Of a stretch of DNA of 64,000 nucleotides, positions 34,424-42,524 are shown in pieces. This DNA comes from Bdellovibrio bacteriovorus (GTDB lineage Bacteria; Bdellovibrionota; Bdellovibrionia; Bdellovibrionales; Bdellovibrionaceae). Each line of letters opens with the position of its first letter. Positions within the stretch are counted from its first letter, which is position 1. Location: positions 744,001-808,000 of the forward strand of contig NZ_CP102930.1 of NCBI RefSeq assembly GCF_025558485.1, given 5' to 3'. The notes below the pieces were generated by a model. That model had not been told where the DNA came from. It worked only from the letters and a program-made list of their open reading frames with translations, and made no database searches. The position numbers and the translations under genes were made by a program.

Positions 34424-34921
34424 TTATGGATTCAGCTTCAGCAGTGTTTCCACTGTTTTCTTCAGCTTTTCCACATCGAAAGGTTTTTTGATGTAGTCGT
34501 CAGCGCCCAGTTCAAATGCTTTTTTCATGTCCTCTTCAGAAGCTTTTCCAGACACAAACACCAATGGAATCTTTTTCAGATCACGGTGATCTTTCAGCAA
34601 CTGCGCCAGTTCAAAACCATTCACCCACGGTAAACCCACGTCCATCAGAATCAAATCCACCGGATGATCATCAAGCACCGTGGAAAGCTCTGTTCCGTCA
34701 GCCGCAAGCTTCGTTACATAGCCTTCGCTTTCCAGAATTCTTTTCATCGCCAAACGCATTGTCTCGTCATCTTCAATAACCAGAATGATTTTGGGGTCGA
34801 GCTTTTTCTTCGCTTCACGGAATTGATCCAAAGGCACCACTTCCTGAGAAGCGATGCGGGCTTTGGTCATTTTCTCGATCTTTTCGATCAGATCCTTGGT
34901 GTTGATTCTTTTATCCTTCAT
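34424..34921 (-). CDS. Single-domain response regulator with helical N-terminus
   Basis: 165 residues from the ATG at 34921 (AAGGA upstream). A basic, helical N-terminus of about 42 residues precedes a receiver domain (about 44-165) with the acidic pocket E-D-D (50-52), phospho-acceptor Asp 94 (L-M-D-V-G-L-P), a Ser/Thr switch in V-F-V-S-G and Lys in the K-K-P-F motif. There is no output domain, so it probably acts by protein contact (chemotaxis-, motility- or phosphorelay-type). It starts 7 nt after trxB ends and is probably co-transcribed with it; no kinase is adjacent. Confidence 0.85.
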   Translation of the reverse strand: MKDKRINTKDLIEKIEKMTKARIASQEVVPLDQFREAKKKLDPKIILVIEDDETMRLAMKRILESEGYVTKLAADGTELSTVLDDHPVDLILMDVGLPWVNGFELAQLLKDHRDLKKIPLVFVSGKASEEDMKKAFELGADDYIKKPFDVEKLKKTVETLLKLNP

Positions 34922-34928
34922 ACATTCC

Positions 34929-35873
34929 TTAGTGAGACTCTTGGGCTTCCAGCCATCTTTCTGCATCAATCGCAGCCATGCACCCTGTGCCTGCCGCCGT
35001 GATCGCCTGACGATACACATGATCTTGCACGTCTCCAGCCGCAAAGACACCTGGAATGTTAGTATAAGTGGTATTAGGCTGGGTGATCAAATAGCCTGTC
35101 TCATTCATATCCAGCATTCCCTTGAAAAGGTCTGTGTTGGGCTTATGGCCAATGGCCAGGAATAGACCGGTGATCGGAAGTTCTTTGACAGCACCATCGA
35201 CAGTGCTCTTGATTTTCGCACCCGTCATGCTTTTTCCATCACCCAAAACCTCAGCCACTTCCGTGTTCCACAAAACTTCAATTTTTGGATTTTTCAATGC
35301 ACGATCCACCATGATTTTGGAGGCACGGAAATGATCACGTCTGTGGATCAGATAAACCTTGGAAGCAAAACGAGTCAGAAACTGAGCTTCTTCCATCGCC
35401 GTGTCACCACCACCGACAACACCAATTTCCTGATTACGGAAAAACGCACCATCGCAAGTTGCACAAGCCGAAACCCCGCGATTCGCGTAGGTCTTTTCCG
35501 AAGGCAAGCCCAGATACTTTGCACTGGCACCCGTGGAAATGATGATGGATTTTGCCAAATGAAGCTTGTCACCGATCCATACCTTGAACGGACGCTGGGA
35601 AAAATCCACCTTCGTCACGTTACGGGTGATGAAACGCGTGCCAAATCTTTCTGCCTGTTTTCTCATAACAGTGATCAGATCCGGGCCTGTGATTCCGTGT
35701 TCAAATCCAGGAAAATTTTCAACTTCGGTTGTGGTCATTAACTGGCCACCGGCTTCTTCGCCCTCAATCATCAAAGGGTTCAGGTTTGCACGAGATGTAT
35801 AAACAGCCGATGTCAGTCCCGCAGGACCGGAGCCGATGATAATGACATTTTCCACTTTTTGATCTTCAGTCAT
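34929..35873 (-). CDS. trxB: Thioredoxin reductase
   Basis: 314 residues, the standard length for the low-molecular-weight bacterial enzyme. It passes electrons from NADPH via FAD to thioredoxin. The FAD motif G-S-G-P-A-G (14-19), the redox pair C-A-T-C (137-140), the NADPH motif G-G-G-D-T-A (154-159) and the C-terminal G-V-F-A-A-G-D-V motif are all present. A GAGGT ribosome site lies 6 nt before the ATG. It is the first gene of a two-gene operon with the response regulator and is divergent from the ferredoxin gene. Confidence 0.96.
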   Translation of the reverse strand: MTEDQKVENVIIIGSGPAGLTSAVYTSRANLNPLMIEGEEAGGQLMTTTEVENFPGFEHGITGPDLITVMRKQAERFGTRFITRNVTKVDFSQRPFKVWIGDKLHLAKSIIISTGASAKYLGLPSEKTYANRGVSACATCDGAFFRNQEIGVVGGGDTAMEEAQFLTRFASKVYLIHRRDHFRASKIMVDRALKNPKIEVLWNTEVAEVLGDGKSMTGAKIKSTVDGAVKELPITGLFLAIGHKPNTDLFKGMLDMNETGYLITQPNTTYTNIPGVFAAGDVQDHVYRQAITAAGTGCMAAIDAERWLEAQESH

Positions 35874-35946
35874 AGTTTTACCTCACAAATAGGTCGGGAA
35901 TTACGCTCAAAGGCTATCAACAAATAGGACCCTTTTCATTAGTTCT

Positions 35947-35976
35947 TTGCACGTTTTGGGCTGCGTCAGCTACAAT
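35947..35976 (+). promoter_or_regulatory. Promoter of the leaderless ferredoxin gene
   Basis: TTGCAC (35947-35952), an 18-nt spacer and TACAAT (35971-35976). The -10 ends exactly 6 nt before the ATG at 35983, and no Shine-Dalgarno sequence is visible, so the mRNA should begin at the start codon. Confidence 0.6.
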
Positions 35977-35982
35977 CGGCCT

Positions 35983-36273
35983 ATGCCCCTGATTTCCTTT
36001 AAAAAGAACATTCACGCGCCTATTGAGGTTCCCTCGCAAACTGTCCTTATGACGGCCTTGCTTGATGCGGGACTTCCCGTGGCCTCCAGTTGTGATGGCG
36101 ATGGCGTTTGCGCAAAGTGCAAAATCGTGATCGTTGAAGGAAAAGAAAATCTGACCTCCGAAAATGAAACCGAAAGCTTCCTGCGCGAAACCAACAACGT
36201 TCCCAAAGATGTCCGCATCAGCTGTCAGACACAAATTCTGGGCGACATCACCGTGGATGCCTCGTATTGGTAA
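35983..36273 (+). CDS. 2Fe-2S ferredoxin
   Basis: 96 residues, cytoplasmic. The cluster ligands C-D-G-D-G-V-C-A-K-C (C-x5-C-x2-C) and a later I-S-C-Q-T match the adrenodoxin/Isc-type plant-fold ferredoxins. It carries single electrons; its reductase partner is not in the window, though thioredoxin reductase is divergent next door. The ATG at 35983 is the first start after the promoter; the frame is open a little further upstream, but that part overlaps the promoter. Confidence 0.9.
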   Translation: MPLISFKKNIHAPIEVPSQTVLMTALLDAGLPVASSCDGDGVCAKCKIVIVEGKENLTSENETESFLRETNNVPKDVRISCQTQILGDITVDASYW

Positions 36274-36419
36274 TTACAGGGTTCCTCCGGTTCTGTTTCA
36301 GACTGGAACTTCTCCTCAGATCACAACAAGATCTTTCCATCGAAAAAAGGTGTCTTACCCTCGTGTTTTCTATTTAGCAGCTCCAATGCCAAGCCGATAA
36401 AAATAAGACCTGGAGGAGT

Positions 36420-38897
36420 ATGAATCATCTGTACGTACTGGTCCTCACACTATTCTGCTTCCATATAACGGGCTGTACAATAGACGCCCAACTGATTCGA
36501 TTGGTCTCAAACGGCCAGCCCTCCCTCACCCCTCCCGGCGGAGACAATCCTGGGATTCCTGCCATTTCTTCCTTCAACGTTCGCGCAAACTATCCCGAAG
36601 GTGGTGCCGATGCCCGGCAGCTCATGATGACCAATGACGGTCATCTGGTTTTTTCCAGCAGGCTTGTGGACAATGTCTATTTTAAAAAGATAACCGCTCA
36701 AGGCGCAGCGGCACCTCTTCATAACGGCGAATCCCAGCGTGAAGAGGCTTATTTTTATCTGGTGCATTCAGCTTCCAACCAAGGGCGAACCCACATCCTG
36801 CGACTGGGAAACCATTACGACAGCGTTGCTCTTACCGATCATGTCGCACTTGAAAAGCTAAATAATCAGGGCCAACGGGATACCAGCTTTAATAACGGAG
36901 AAATTTTAAAGCTTTCCCTGGACCCCACCATCTACTTTGCACGGTGGATCGGAGTGGATTCCTCGGATCGAATATATATTGCCGGAGATTTCATTAACGG
37001 AAGTGTTCGCGATATTTTTGCCGCCAGATATCTGGCGGATGGAACCCCGGATACAACCTACGGGACCAATGGCATCGTTCAGACAGATTTTTTGACATCA
37101 TCGGGTGAAGACCTTCAGGACTGTACCATACAGAGCAACCAAAAACTTGTGTGTGTCGGCGGAAGCAACAAGTCTGGTCGCAATTACTTCACAGTGGTTC
37201 GCTATAACTTGGACGGCTCTTTGGACTCTTCTTTTTCCGGGGACGGCATGCTTGCAGATTCCTTTCAGGGTGAGTTTGGACACTTTGACCGCCTGCACGC
37301 AGTCGTTGTCAATTCCGACGGCATTATCTATGGCCTGGGGCGTGGCGCTTACTCTGGCCCCTTCGTCATTGCCCTGAACAGCGATGGCACAAGGAACAAC
37401 TCTTTTGCCACCAATGGGCTCTTGGCTTTGGGGGCAGACATTGCATACACCGATCACTTGGCCCTCACATCAGATGAAGAACTGATCGTTCTGGGCAGCG
37501 ATGTCGGTGCTGATGACATTTTTTTACGCCTGATCAAGCTTTTTCCCGATGGCACTTTAGATGCAACCTTCGGCACAGCCGGTTTGTTAAAGCTGGATGA
37601 CTTCAAGTTGCGTCACCCACAATCCACCCTTATCGCAACGGATCTGATCGTGGATGACACCGACAATATCTATGTTTATGGCAACAGTTTTAGCACCACC
37701 AGTTCATCAAGTTTGTTTATTCTTAAGCTTCAGCCCGATGGCAGTCCGGATGGCAACTTTGCCTCTGCCGGTGTTCTATGGCCAAAAATTTTGGTTTCTT
37801 CTGACGAGGAAATCAAACGATCCTTGCAAGACGACGACAATGTCTTCATTTTAGGAACCATGTTCCAAGAGCGTGCGCTGTTTCTTTCCAAAGAACATAA
37901 TGGCTCTTTAGAAAGCTCTTTCGGGATGCAGGGGCACTTCAGTTACTACGGAAATAACTATGAATTTATAGAAGATGCCAACTTTGTCGCAAGCCCTTCC
38001 GGTGGTCTCTACATTTCCATGTTAGTTGGAAACGAGGCCACATATACCTCTGAAAACCGTATTCTTAAAGTCACAGACTCAGGGGCTTTAGACACCTCTT
38101 TCAATGGCACGGGTATAGTGACAGTTCCATCCCCTGAAGCCCTGTCCATGGGGATTGTCGCCTCTGATACCGCAGGCAATTTTTTTGTTCTAAGCCAGCT
38201 ATGGGGCGGAGCTGACGCCGACAAGCTGCTGATTACAAAATTCACCAGCGCCGGTGTTCTGGATGCCACATTCGGAAGTGACGGCCAGCTTATTACATCT
38301 TTGGAAATGTGGCCTCTGGCTGCCACCTTTGTAAATGGTCATCTGCTGGTGGCGGGAAACAGTTACGATGATGTCTATGCCATCCGCTTCTTAAGTGACG
38401 GCACGCTGGATTTATCTTTCAACGGCACAGGTTATACGACCTTCGGCATGACATCTGAAAACGAGTTCATGTCAATCCATCTGGATTCCGCACAAAATAT
38501 TTCTTTGTTCTATGCAACCTACAATGCCGAAGAAAAATACATTCTTAAAATGGACAAGGACGGCACCATTGACACGAACTGGGGTTCGGGCGGGTCGCTT
38601 GCTGTGGCGGTTCCCACTCTGACCATGTTGACGGCGCTGGCTCAGGACTCTCTGGGGCGCTGGCTTTTGGCGGGGTCTGAAGACTACGCAAAAGGGGTCA
38701 TCGTCAGACTTAATTCCGACGGAAGCATCGACACCTCGTTCGCCAATGCGGGCTACCTGATGGATGCAGAATTTCTGCGCTTTAAATTCATAGTTCCGCT
38801 TGCACAGGACGGCATTTTGGTGACTGGCGAAAAGCCCTCCGGCGGCAGCGCCACCGATGCGGTGGTGGTTCGCTATGACAAAGATGGAAACAGATAA
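36420..38897 (+). CDS. Delta-60 repeat lipoprotein (beta-propeller-like)
   Basis: 825 residues. The lipobox I-T-G-C gives Cys 19. The rest is a chain of delta-60 (TIGR02608) repeats of about 55-65 residues, each with the signature D-G-[ST]-[LP]-D-x-[ST]-[FY]-x-x-x-G followed by strands such as I-Y-I-A-G-D-F and F-A-A-R-Y. At least ten copies are visible. The family is frequent in predatory and gliding delta-type bacteria and may form large propellers for surface binding; the ligand is unknown. GGAGGAG lies just before the ATG. It is monocistronic. Confidence 0.88.
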   Translation: MNHLYVLVLTLFCFHITGCTIDAQLIRLVSNGQPSLTPPGGDNPGIPAISSFNVRANYPEGGADARQLMMTNDGHLVFSSRLVDNVYFKKITAQGAAAPLHNGESQREEAYFYLVHSASNQGRTHILRLGNHYDSVALTDHVALEKLNNQGQRDTSFNNGEILKLSLDPTIYFARWIGVDSSDRIYIAGDFINGSVRDIFAARYLADGTPDTTYGTNGIVQTDFLTSSGEDLQDCTIQSNQKLVCVGGSNKSGRNYFTVVRYNLDGSLDSSFSGDGMLADSFQGEFGHFDRLHAVVVNSDGIIYGLGRGAYSGPFVIALNSDGTRNNSFATNGLLALGADIAYTDHLALTSDEELIVLGSDVGADDIFLRLIKLFPDGTLDATFGTAGLLKLDDFKLRHPQSTLIATDLIVDDTDNIYVYGNSFSTTSSSSLFILKLQPDGSPDGNFASAGVLWPKILVSSDEEIKRSLQDDDNVFILGTMFQERALFLSKEHNGSLESSFGMQGHFSYYGNNYEFIEDANFVASPSGGLYISMLVGNEATYTSENRILKVTDSGALDTSFNGTGIVTVPSPEALSMGIVASDTAGNFFVLSQLWGGADADKLLITKFTSAGVLDATFGSDGQLITSLEMWPLAATFVNGHLLVAGNSYDDVYAIRFLSDGTLDLSFNGTGYTTFGMTSENEFMSIHLDSAQNISLFYATYNAEEKYILKMDKDGTIDTNWGSGGSLAVAVPTLTMLTALAQDSLGRWLLAGSEDYAKGVIVRLNSDGSIDTSFANAGYLMDAEFLRFKFIVPLAQDGILVTGEKPSGGSATDAVVVRYDKDGNR

Positions 38898-38906
38898 CCC
38901 AGCTAA

Positions 38907-39212
38907 CTACAGATCACGTTTTTTAAAAGGCATTCCCGGATCGTCAGGCTCGTGATCCAGGCGATCCAACCGCCGTGCCTCTGTGGGTTTGGGTAAAGCA
39001 CAACGCTCCCCTTCAATATAGGAAAGTCGTGCCCGTGATCCCACGCTCTTTTGACTGCGGCTGTAGCAGGGAAGCGCGGAACTGCGCATGGTGGACACCG
39101 ACTCTTCCGCCGGAATCACATAATCAGAGCCTTTGGTAATTGCCGCCAAGGTTGCATCCGGGGCCAGCGCCAGCCCCAAGCTCAGGCCGAACAGTAAAGC
39201 AAATGCTTTCAT
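38907..39212 (-). CDS. Small secreted protein
   Basis: 101 residues with a signal peptide (cleavage after T-L-A-A, about 24). The mature part of about 77 residues is basic in the middle (S-R-S-Q-K-S-V-G-S-R-A-R) with two cysteines (P-C-Y-S, R-C-A-L) and an acidic/Pro-rich tail. No family recognised. A GGGGG ribosome site lies before the ATG. It is convergent with the delta-60 gene, 9 nt away. Confidence 0.7.
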   Translation of the reverse strand: MKAFALLFGLSLGLALAPDATLAAITKGSDYVIPAEESVSTMRSSALPCYSRSQKSVGSRARLSYIEGERCALPKPTEARRLDRLDHEPDDPGMPFKKRDL

Positions 39213-39319
39213 ATAGCCCCCTTTGACCGAGGCCTATAGTGTAGTCTTTTATATTAAAAAAGTCCGAAACCTGTCAGATGACGCTGGACCCGGCCCCGGG
39301 AAGGCGCGGCCGTGTAATT

Positions 39320-40027
39320 CTAGACAGTGCGATTATTTCTTAGGCGGACAAAATTGATCTTGATGCCTTCACGCAGGAAGATCTTTTCAAAAGCCGTTTC
39401 AAAGTTCTGATCTTTCATTTCTGAATTGTGCAGATCCTGAGTTTCAAAAACAATTTCATACGGAGACTGACGAATTTCATCCATCGCCCACAGGAAATAC
39501 ACCAAAGAATCCGTTTTAAAGTTGATATAAGACCCCGGCTTTTGCAGACGGTACAAAATTTCCAAATTCTGTTTGCAGACAAAACGGTTTTTCGGCTTCT
39601 TCGGGGAAGTCCACGGATCTGGGAAGTGAATATACACGTTATCAATTTCATTTTCTTCAAACAGCTCGTCAATATTGAAGGCATGAAAACGCGTGATCGC
39701 CGCGTTATTGCAACCGGCATTCAATGCACGACGGATTGTCTGAATCAATGGCTTGTACTTCAGCTCCAGCCCCACCAACAAACGATCAGGATGGGTTTTT
39801 GCGTGATGAGCAAAATACGTCCCGTTCCCAGTGCCCACCTCCACATCCATAGGCATTTTGGCATCCGCTTTAAAAACATCTGAGCGCCATTTGCCTTTGT
39901 TTAGCGGCGCACGCAGCTCATCAAAAGCCACATGGGAATATTCCCCATTCAAGGCTAATGTGTAGGCATTCTGGTTTGGAAGGTCTTTAGTGATATTAAT
40001 TTGTCTTCTTGGAGCCTGAGTCGTCAT
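39320..40027 (-). CDS. trmB: tRNA (guanine-N7-)-methyltransferase
   Basis: 235 residues. It methylates guanine 46 of tRNA using SAM. The SAM motif V-E-V-G-T-G-N-G-T-Y and the family signature Y-I-H-F-P-D-P-W-x-S-P-K-K are both present, as is G-L-E-L-K (motif II). The ATG at 40027 has AAGGGA 4 nt upstream; the frame is open 30 nt further. The gene overlaps the end of the CDF transporter gene by 32 nt, so the two are co-transcribed. Confidence 0.92.
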   Translation of the reverse strand: MTTQAPRRQINITKDLPNQNAYTLALNGEYSHVAFDELRAPLNKGKWRSDVFKADAKMPMDVEVGTGNGTYFAHHAKTHPDRLLVGLELKYKPLIQTIRRALNAGCNNAAITRFHAFNIDELFEENEIDNVYIHFPDPWTSPKKPKNRFVCKQNLEILYRLQKPGSYINFKTDSLVYFLWAMDEIRQSPYEIVFETQDLHNSEMKDQNFETAFEKIFLREGIKINFVRLRNNRTV

Positions 40028-41036
40028 GGGTCCCTTGATTAGTCGGACCCGGGTCATCGGTCAAGCTTTTCACAGAGAACTCCGGCAAGGACTGGAATGA
40101 CTGCAAACGAATCGGGCACTGGGCCACATCACACTGAACACAAAAGGATTTTTTACAAGGGTCCAAATGAAAAGCCAGCTCGCCGTCAAACTCATAATCT
40201 TTTACCACGCGAGCTTCAAACCCCTGAGTCATCTCGTGAATCTGAGCCACATCCCAATACTCCGGAACCACCATGTGTGCATCCACGTGATGGAAACGCC
40301 CCGAGCGAATCACACGCAGATGGTGAATATCAATAATTCCCGGAACACGATTTTTGCGCAAGGCCTGCGCCAGAAGCTCCAAAGACCCCAAATCCTGGGC
40401 ATCCAGCAAGCCGCCCAGTGATTCGCGCACAATCTGAAAACCCGAATAGGCCAACTGCAACCCCACGGCAATCGCAATCACCGGGTCCAGCCACTCGATT
40501 CCGGTCAACAGCACCAGCCCCAGACCAACCATCACTCCCACCGTGGTCCACACGTCCGATAAAACGTGAGCCCCACTGGCTTTTAAAGCATCGGACCGGT
40601 GACGAGCCCCCACCGTCTTTAAATAAAGCCCCAGAATTAAATTCAGAACTGCGGCCCCGGCCACGATCAACAAACCCGTTTCCAGCTTTTGCGGTGGTTC
40701 ATGGAAAAGCAGCGCCTTCGCACTTTCGCCGATAATCATGATCGCAGCAAAAAAGATCATGCCCCCTTCAAAAGCTGAAGAGAAAAATTCCGCCTTGCCG
40801 TGACCATAAGGATGATCCTCGTCTGCTGGTTGAGCGGCAAAACGAATCACAAAAAGAGCCACCCCGGCGGCAATAACATTCACGATACTTTCCAAGGCAT
40901 CGGAAAGCACGGCCGCAGAACCGGTCACTTTATATGCGGTGATCTTCAAGGCAAAAATCAAAACACTTGCAATCGCTGAAACCCAGGCGGCACGTGAACG
41001 GATTTTGTCTGAAGGATTAGAAGCTGTCTTTTGCAT
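39996..41036 (-). CDS. Cation diffusion facilitator with Cys-rich tail
   Basis: 346 residues. Six membrane segments (about 15-200) carry the metal site residues of CDF proteins: A-L-E-S-I-V-N in helix 2 and H-V-L-S-D in helix 5 (HxxxD). A His-rich loop H-P-Y-G-H-G-K-A-E-F is typical. The cytoplasmic domain ends with an unusual motif C-x4-C-x2-C-x4-C (C-K-K-S-F-C-V-Q-C-D-V-A-Q-C), not part of the usual CDF, which could bind zinc or iron. Likely exports Zn, Fe or Mn. It is followed by trmB with overlap. Confidence 0.85.
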   Translation of the reverse strand: MQKTASNPSDKIRSRAAWVSAIASVLIFALKITAYKVTGSAAVLSDALESIVNVIAAGVALFVIRFAAQPADEDHPYGHGKAEFFSSAFEGGMIFFAAIMIIGESAKALLFHEPPQKLETGLLIVAGAAVLNLILGLYLKTVGARHRSDALKASGAHVLSDVWTTVGVMVGLGLVLLTGIEWLDPVIAIAVGLQLAYSGFQIVRESLGGLLDAQDLGSLELLAQALRKNRVPGIIDIHHLRVIRSGRFHHVDAHMVVPEYWDVAQIHEMTQGFEARVVKDYEFDGELAFHLDPCKKSFCVQCDVAQCPIRLQSFQSLPEFSVKSLTDDPGPTNQGTHDDSGSKKTN

Positions 41037-41079
41037 ATAAGAGGGTTTTCGTAGATCCCCCCGGGAAGGTCAATAGATA

Positions 41080-42081
41080 TTAGCCTGCGGCCTTACGACG
41101 TTTCATGGCGGCAGCAGACTTCAGCTCCACCACCGGAGCCGTTTCCGGCTTGTAGAACGCCACACGGTTTCTGCCCGCATGTTTGGATTCATAAAGCGCA
41201 TGGTCGGCACGACGAACCAGCTCACGGGCGCTGATATTTTCACCCGGAATCGTAATGGCAAACCCCAGTGACGCTGTCAACTTCATGGAGTCTTCCCCAT
41301 TACGGAAGGTTGTCTTTTCAATGTTCTCACGCAGGCGTTCGCAGAAATACATCGCACCAGCATGATTGGTTTCTGTCAAAACCATCAGAAACTCGTCACC
41401 ACCATAGCGTGCTGGAATGTCGATATTACGGGTATTGGCACGAATGATCTTGCCCACTTCGGACAGCACATAGCTTCCGAACAAGTGGTCATGACCGTCA
41501 TTCACAGTTTTGAAATAATCCATGTCCATCATCACGACACAGACATCACGATGGAAGCGGCGTCCACGCTCCATCTCGAAGTCCAGACGTTGATACAGCG
41601 AACGCATGTTATACAGACCCGTCAGATCATCCGTATCAACAAGCTCTTTCAGCTTTTCATTGGCAAACAGAAGTTGTTCATGCAAGTCACGAATACGCAA
41701 CTGAGAACGAATGCGCGCTAAAAGCTCCAACGGCACAAAGGGCTTTACAATGTAGTCATCGGCTCCAGAGTCCAGAGCCTCGATGATCGCCTCGGTACTG
41801 GAATTTTCTGACACGAACACGCAGGAAACGTGAGACAGGCGCTCACGCACGGATTTCAAAACCCGCAAACCCGCCATGGACGGCGCCATCCAGTCAAGAA
41901 TCACAATGTGAGGAATCCAGGATTCGATCAGCTTGTGCGCTTCAGCTTCGGTCGTGACACCACGAGCGTCATAGCCTTCCCAACGCAAAGGCTCCAGGAG
42001 AATCTCCAGGCTGTCTTTGTCATCGTCGATCACCAGGATACGGCGACTTTTAGGTTGTTTAGGGCTGACTTCAAAACTCAT
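41080..42081 (-). CDS. Response regulator-GGDEF diguanylate cyclase
   Basis: 333 residues. An N-terminal receiver domain (about 14-130; acidic pocket D-D-D at 19-21, phospho-acceptor Asp 63) is joined by a coiled linker (about 135-150) to a GGDEF domain (about 155-315). The active site R-Y-G-G-D-E-F is intact, and an inhibitory I-site R-N-I-D lies five residues before it, so the enzyme should make c-di-GMP and be feedback-inhibited. This layout is the PleD/WspR type. The partner kinase is not in the window. The PilZ protein at 29.5 kb is a possible c-di-GMP receiver. Confidence 0.92.
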   Translation of the reverse strand: MSFEVSPKQPKSRRILVIDDDKDSLEILLEPLRWEGYDARGVTTEAEAHKLIESWIPHIVILDWMAPSMAGLRVLKSVRERLSHVSCVFVSENSSTEAIIEALDSGADDYIVKPFVPLELLARIRSQLRIRDLHEQLLFANEKLKELVDTDDLTGLYNMRSLYQRLDFEMERGRRFHRDVCVVMMDMDYFKTVNDGHDHLFGSYVLSEVGKIIRANTRNIDIPARYGGDEFLMVLTETNHAGAMYFCERLRENIEKTTFRNGEDSMKLTASLGFAITIPGENISARELVRRADHALYESKHAGRNRVAFYKPETAPVVELKSAAAMKRRKAAG

Positions 42082-42524
42082 CTACATACCAGTGTAACGT
42101 TTGAGATACTGATCGGTTAATTCTGGGAATTATTTAGACGATTTTCTAATCATTAGACCAGAGGCGGACTTCGGTCGAGTCCGGGTCGGAGAAGGGCTGT
42201 GGGAGGGGCTCCGGCGCTTCGGACAGTCCTCGCTCGTTGCGCTTTCAGAACTTCGAGATGGCTCTGGGCTCGTTGTTGGGTCCTCGTCGGTTAGATGGTC
42301 TGGCTTTACTGCGGAACTTGCGGCGGAGCCCCTCCCACAGCCCTTCTCCGGCGCGGCGACCTTGTTTGTTACATTGACTTAAGGCTGGGTGGGATTCTTA
42401 CATTTTCTGTGATTTTCCTGGCTGTTTTTTACGCGGGACTCAGAGGGCTTATTCGTTGAATTGTCTTGGGATTTTCGTTATTTATGGTTGTGGTGTTTTT
42501 CTTTGAATTTTGAAGGATGTTTTT
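42082..42524. other. Long intergenic region upstream of leuS
   Basis: No gene is supported here. It contains a 27-bp perfect inverted repeat (42187-42350) that is clearly more GC-rich than its surroundings, followed by a T-rich stretch (42365-42524) that should hold the leuS promoter, and the ribosome site AAGGA before the leuS ATG at 42525. I see no T-box-like or tRNA-like element. Confidence 0.6.
42187..42350. repeat. Large inverted repeat, 27-bp perfect arms
   Basis: The left arm (42187-42213), which starts CGGAGAAGGGCTGTGGGAGG, reappears in reverse complement at 42324-42350 without mismatch; pairing continues imperfectly for a few more bases inward. The 110-nt loop is GC-rich and contains short internal complementarities. 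No transposase or terminal duplication is visible. It could be a structured RNA, a REP/MITE-like dispersed element or a protein-binding site. Confidence 0.85.
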
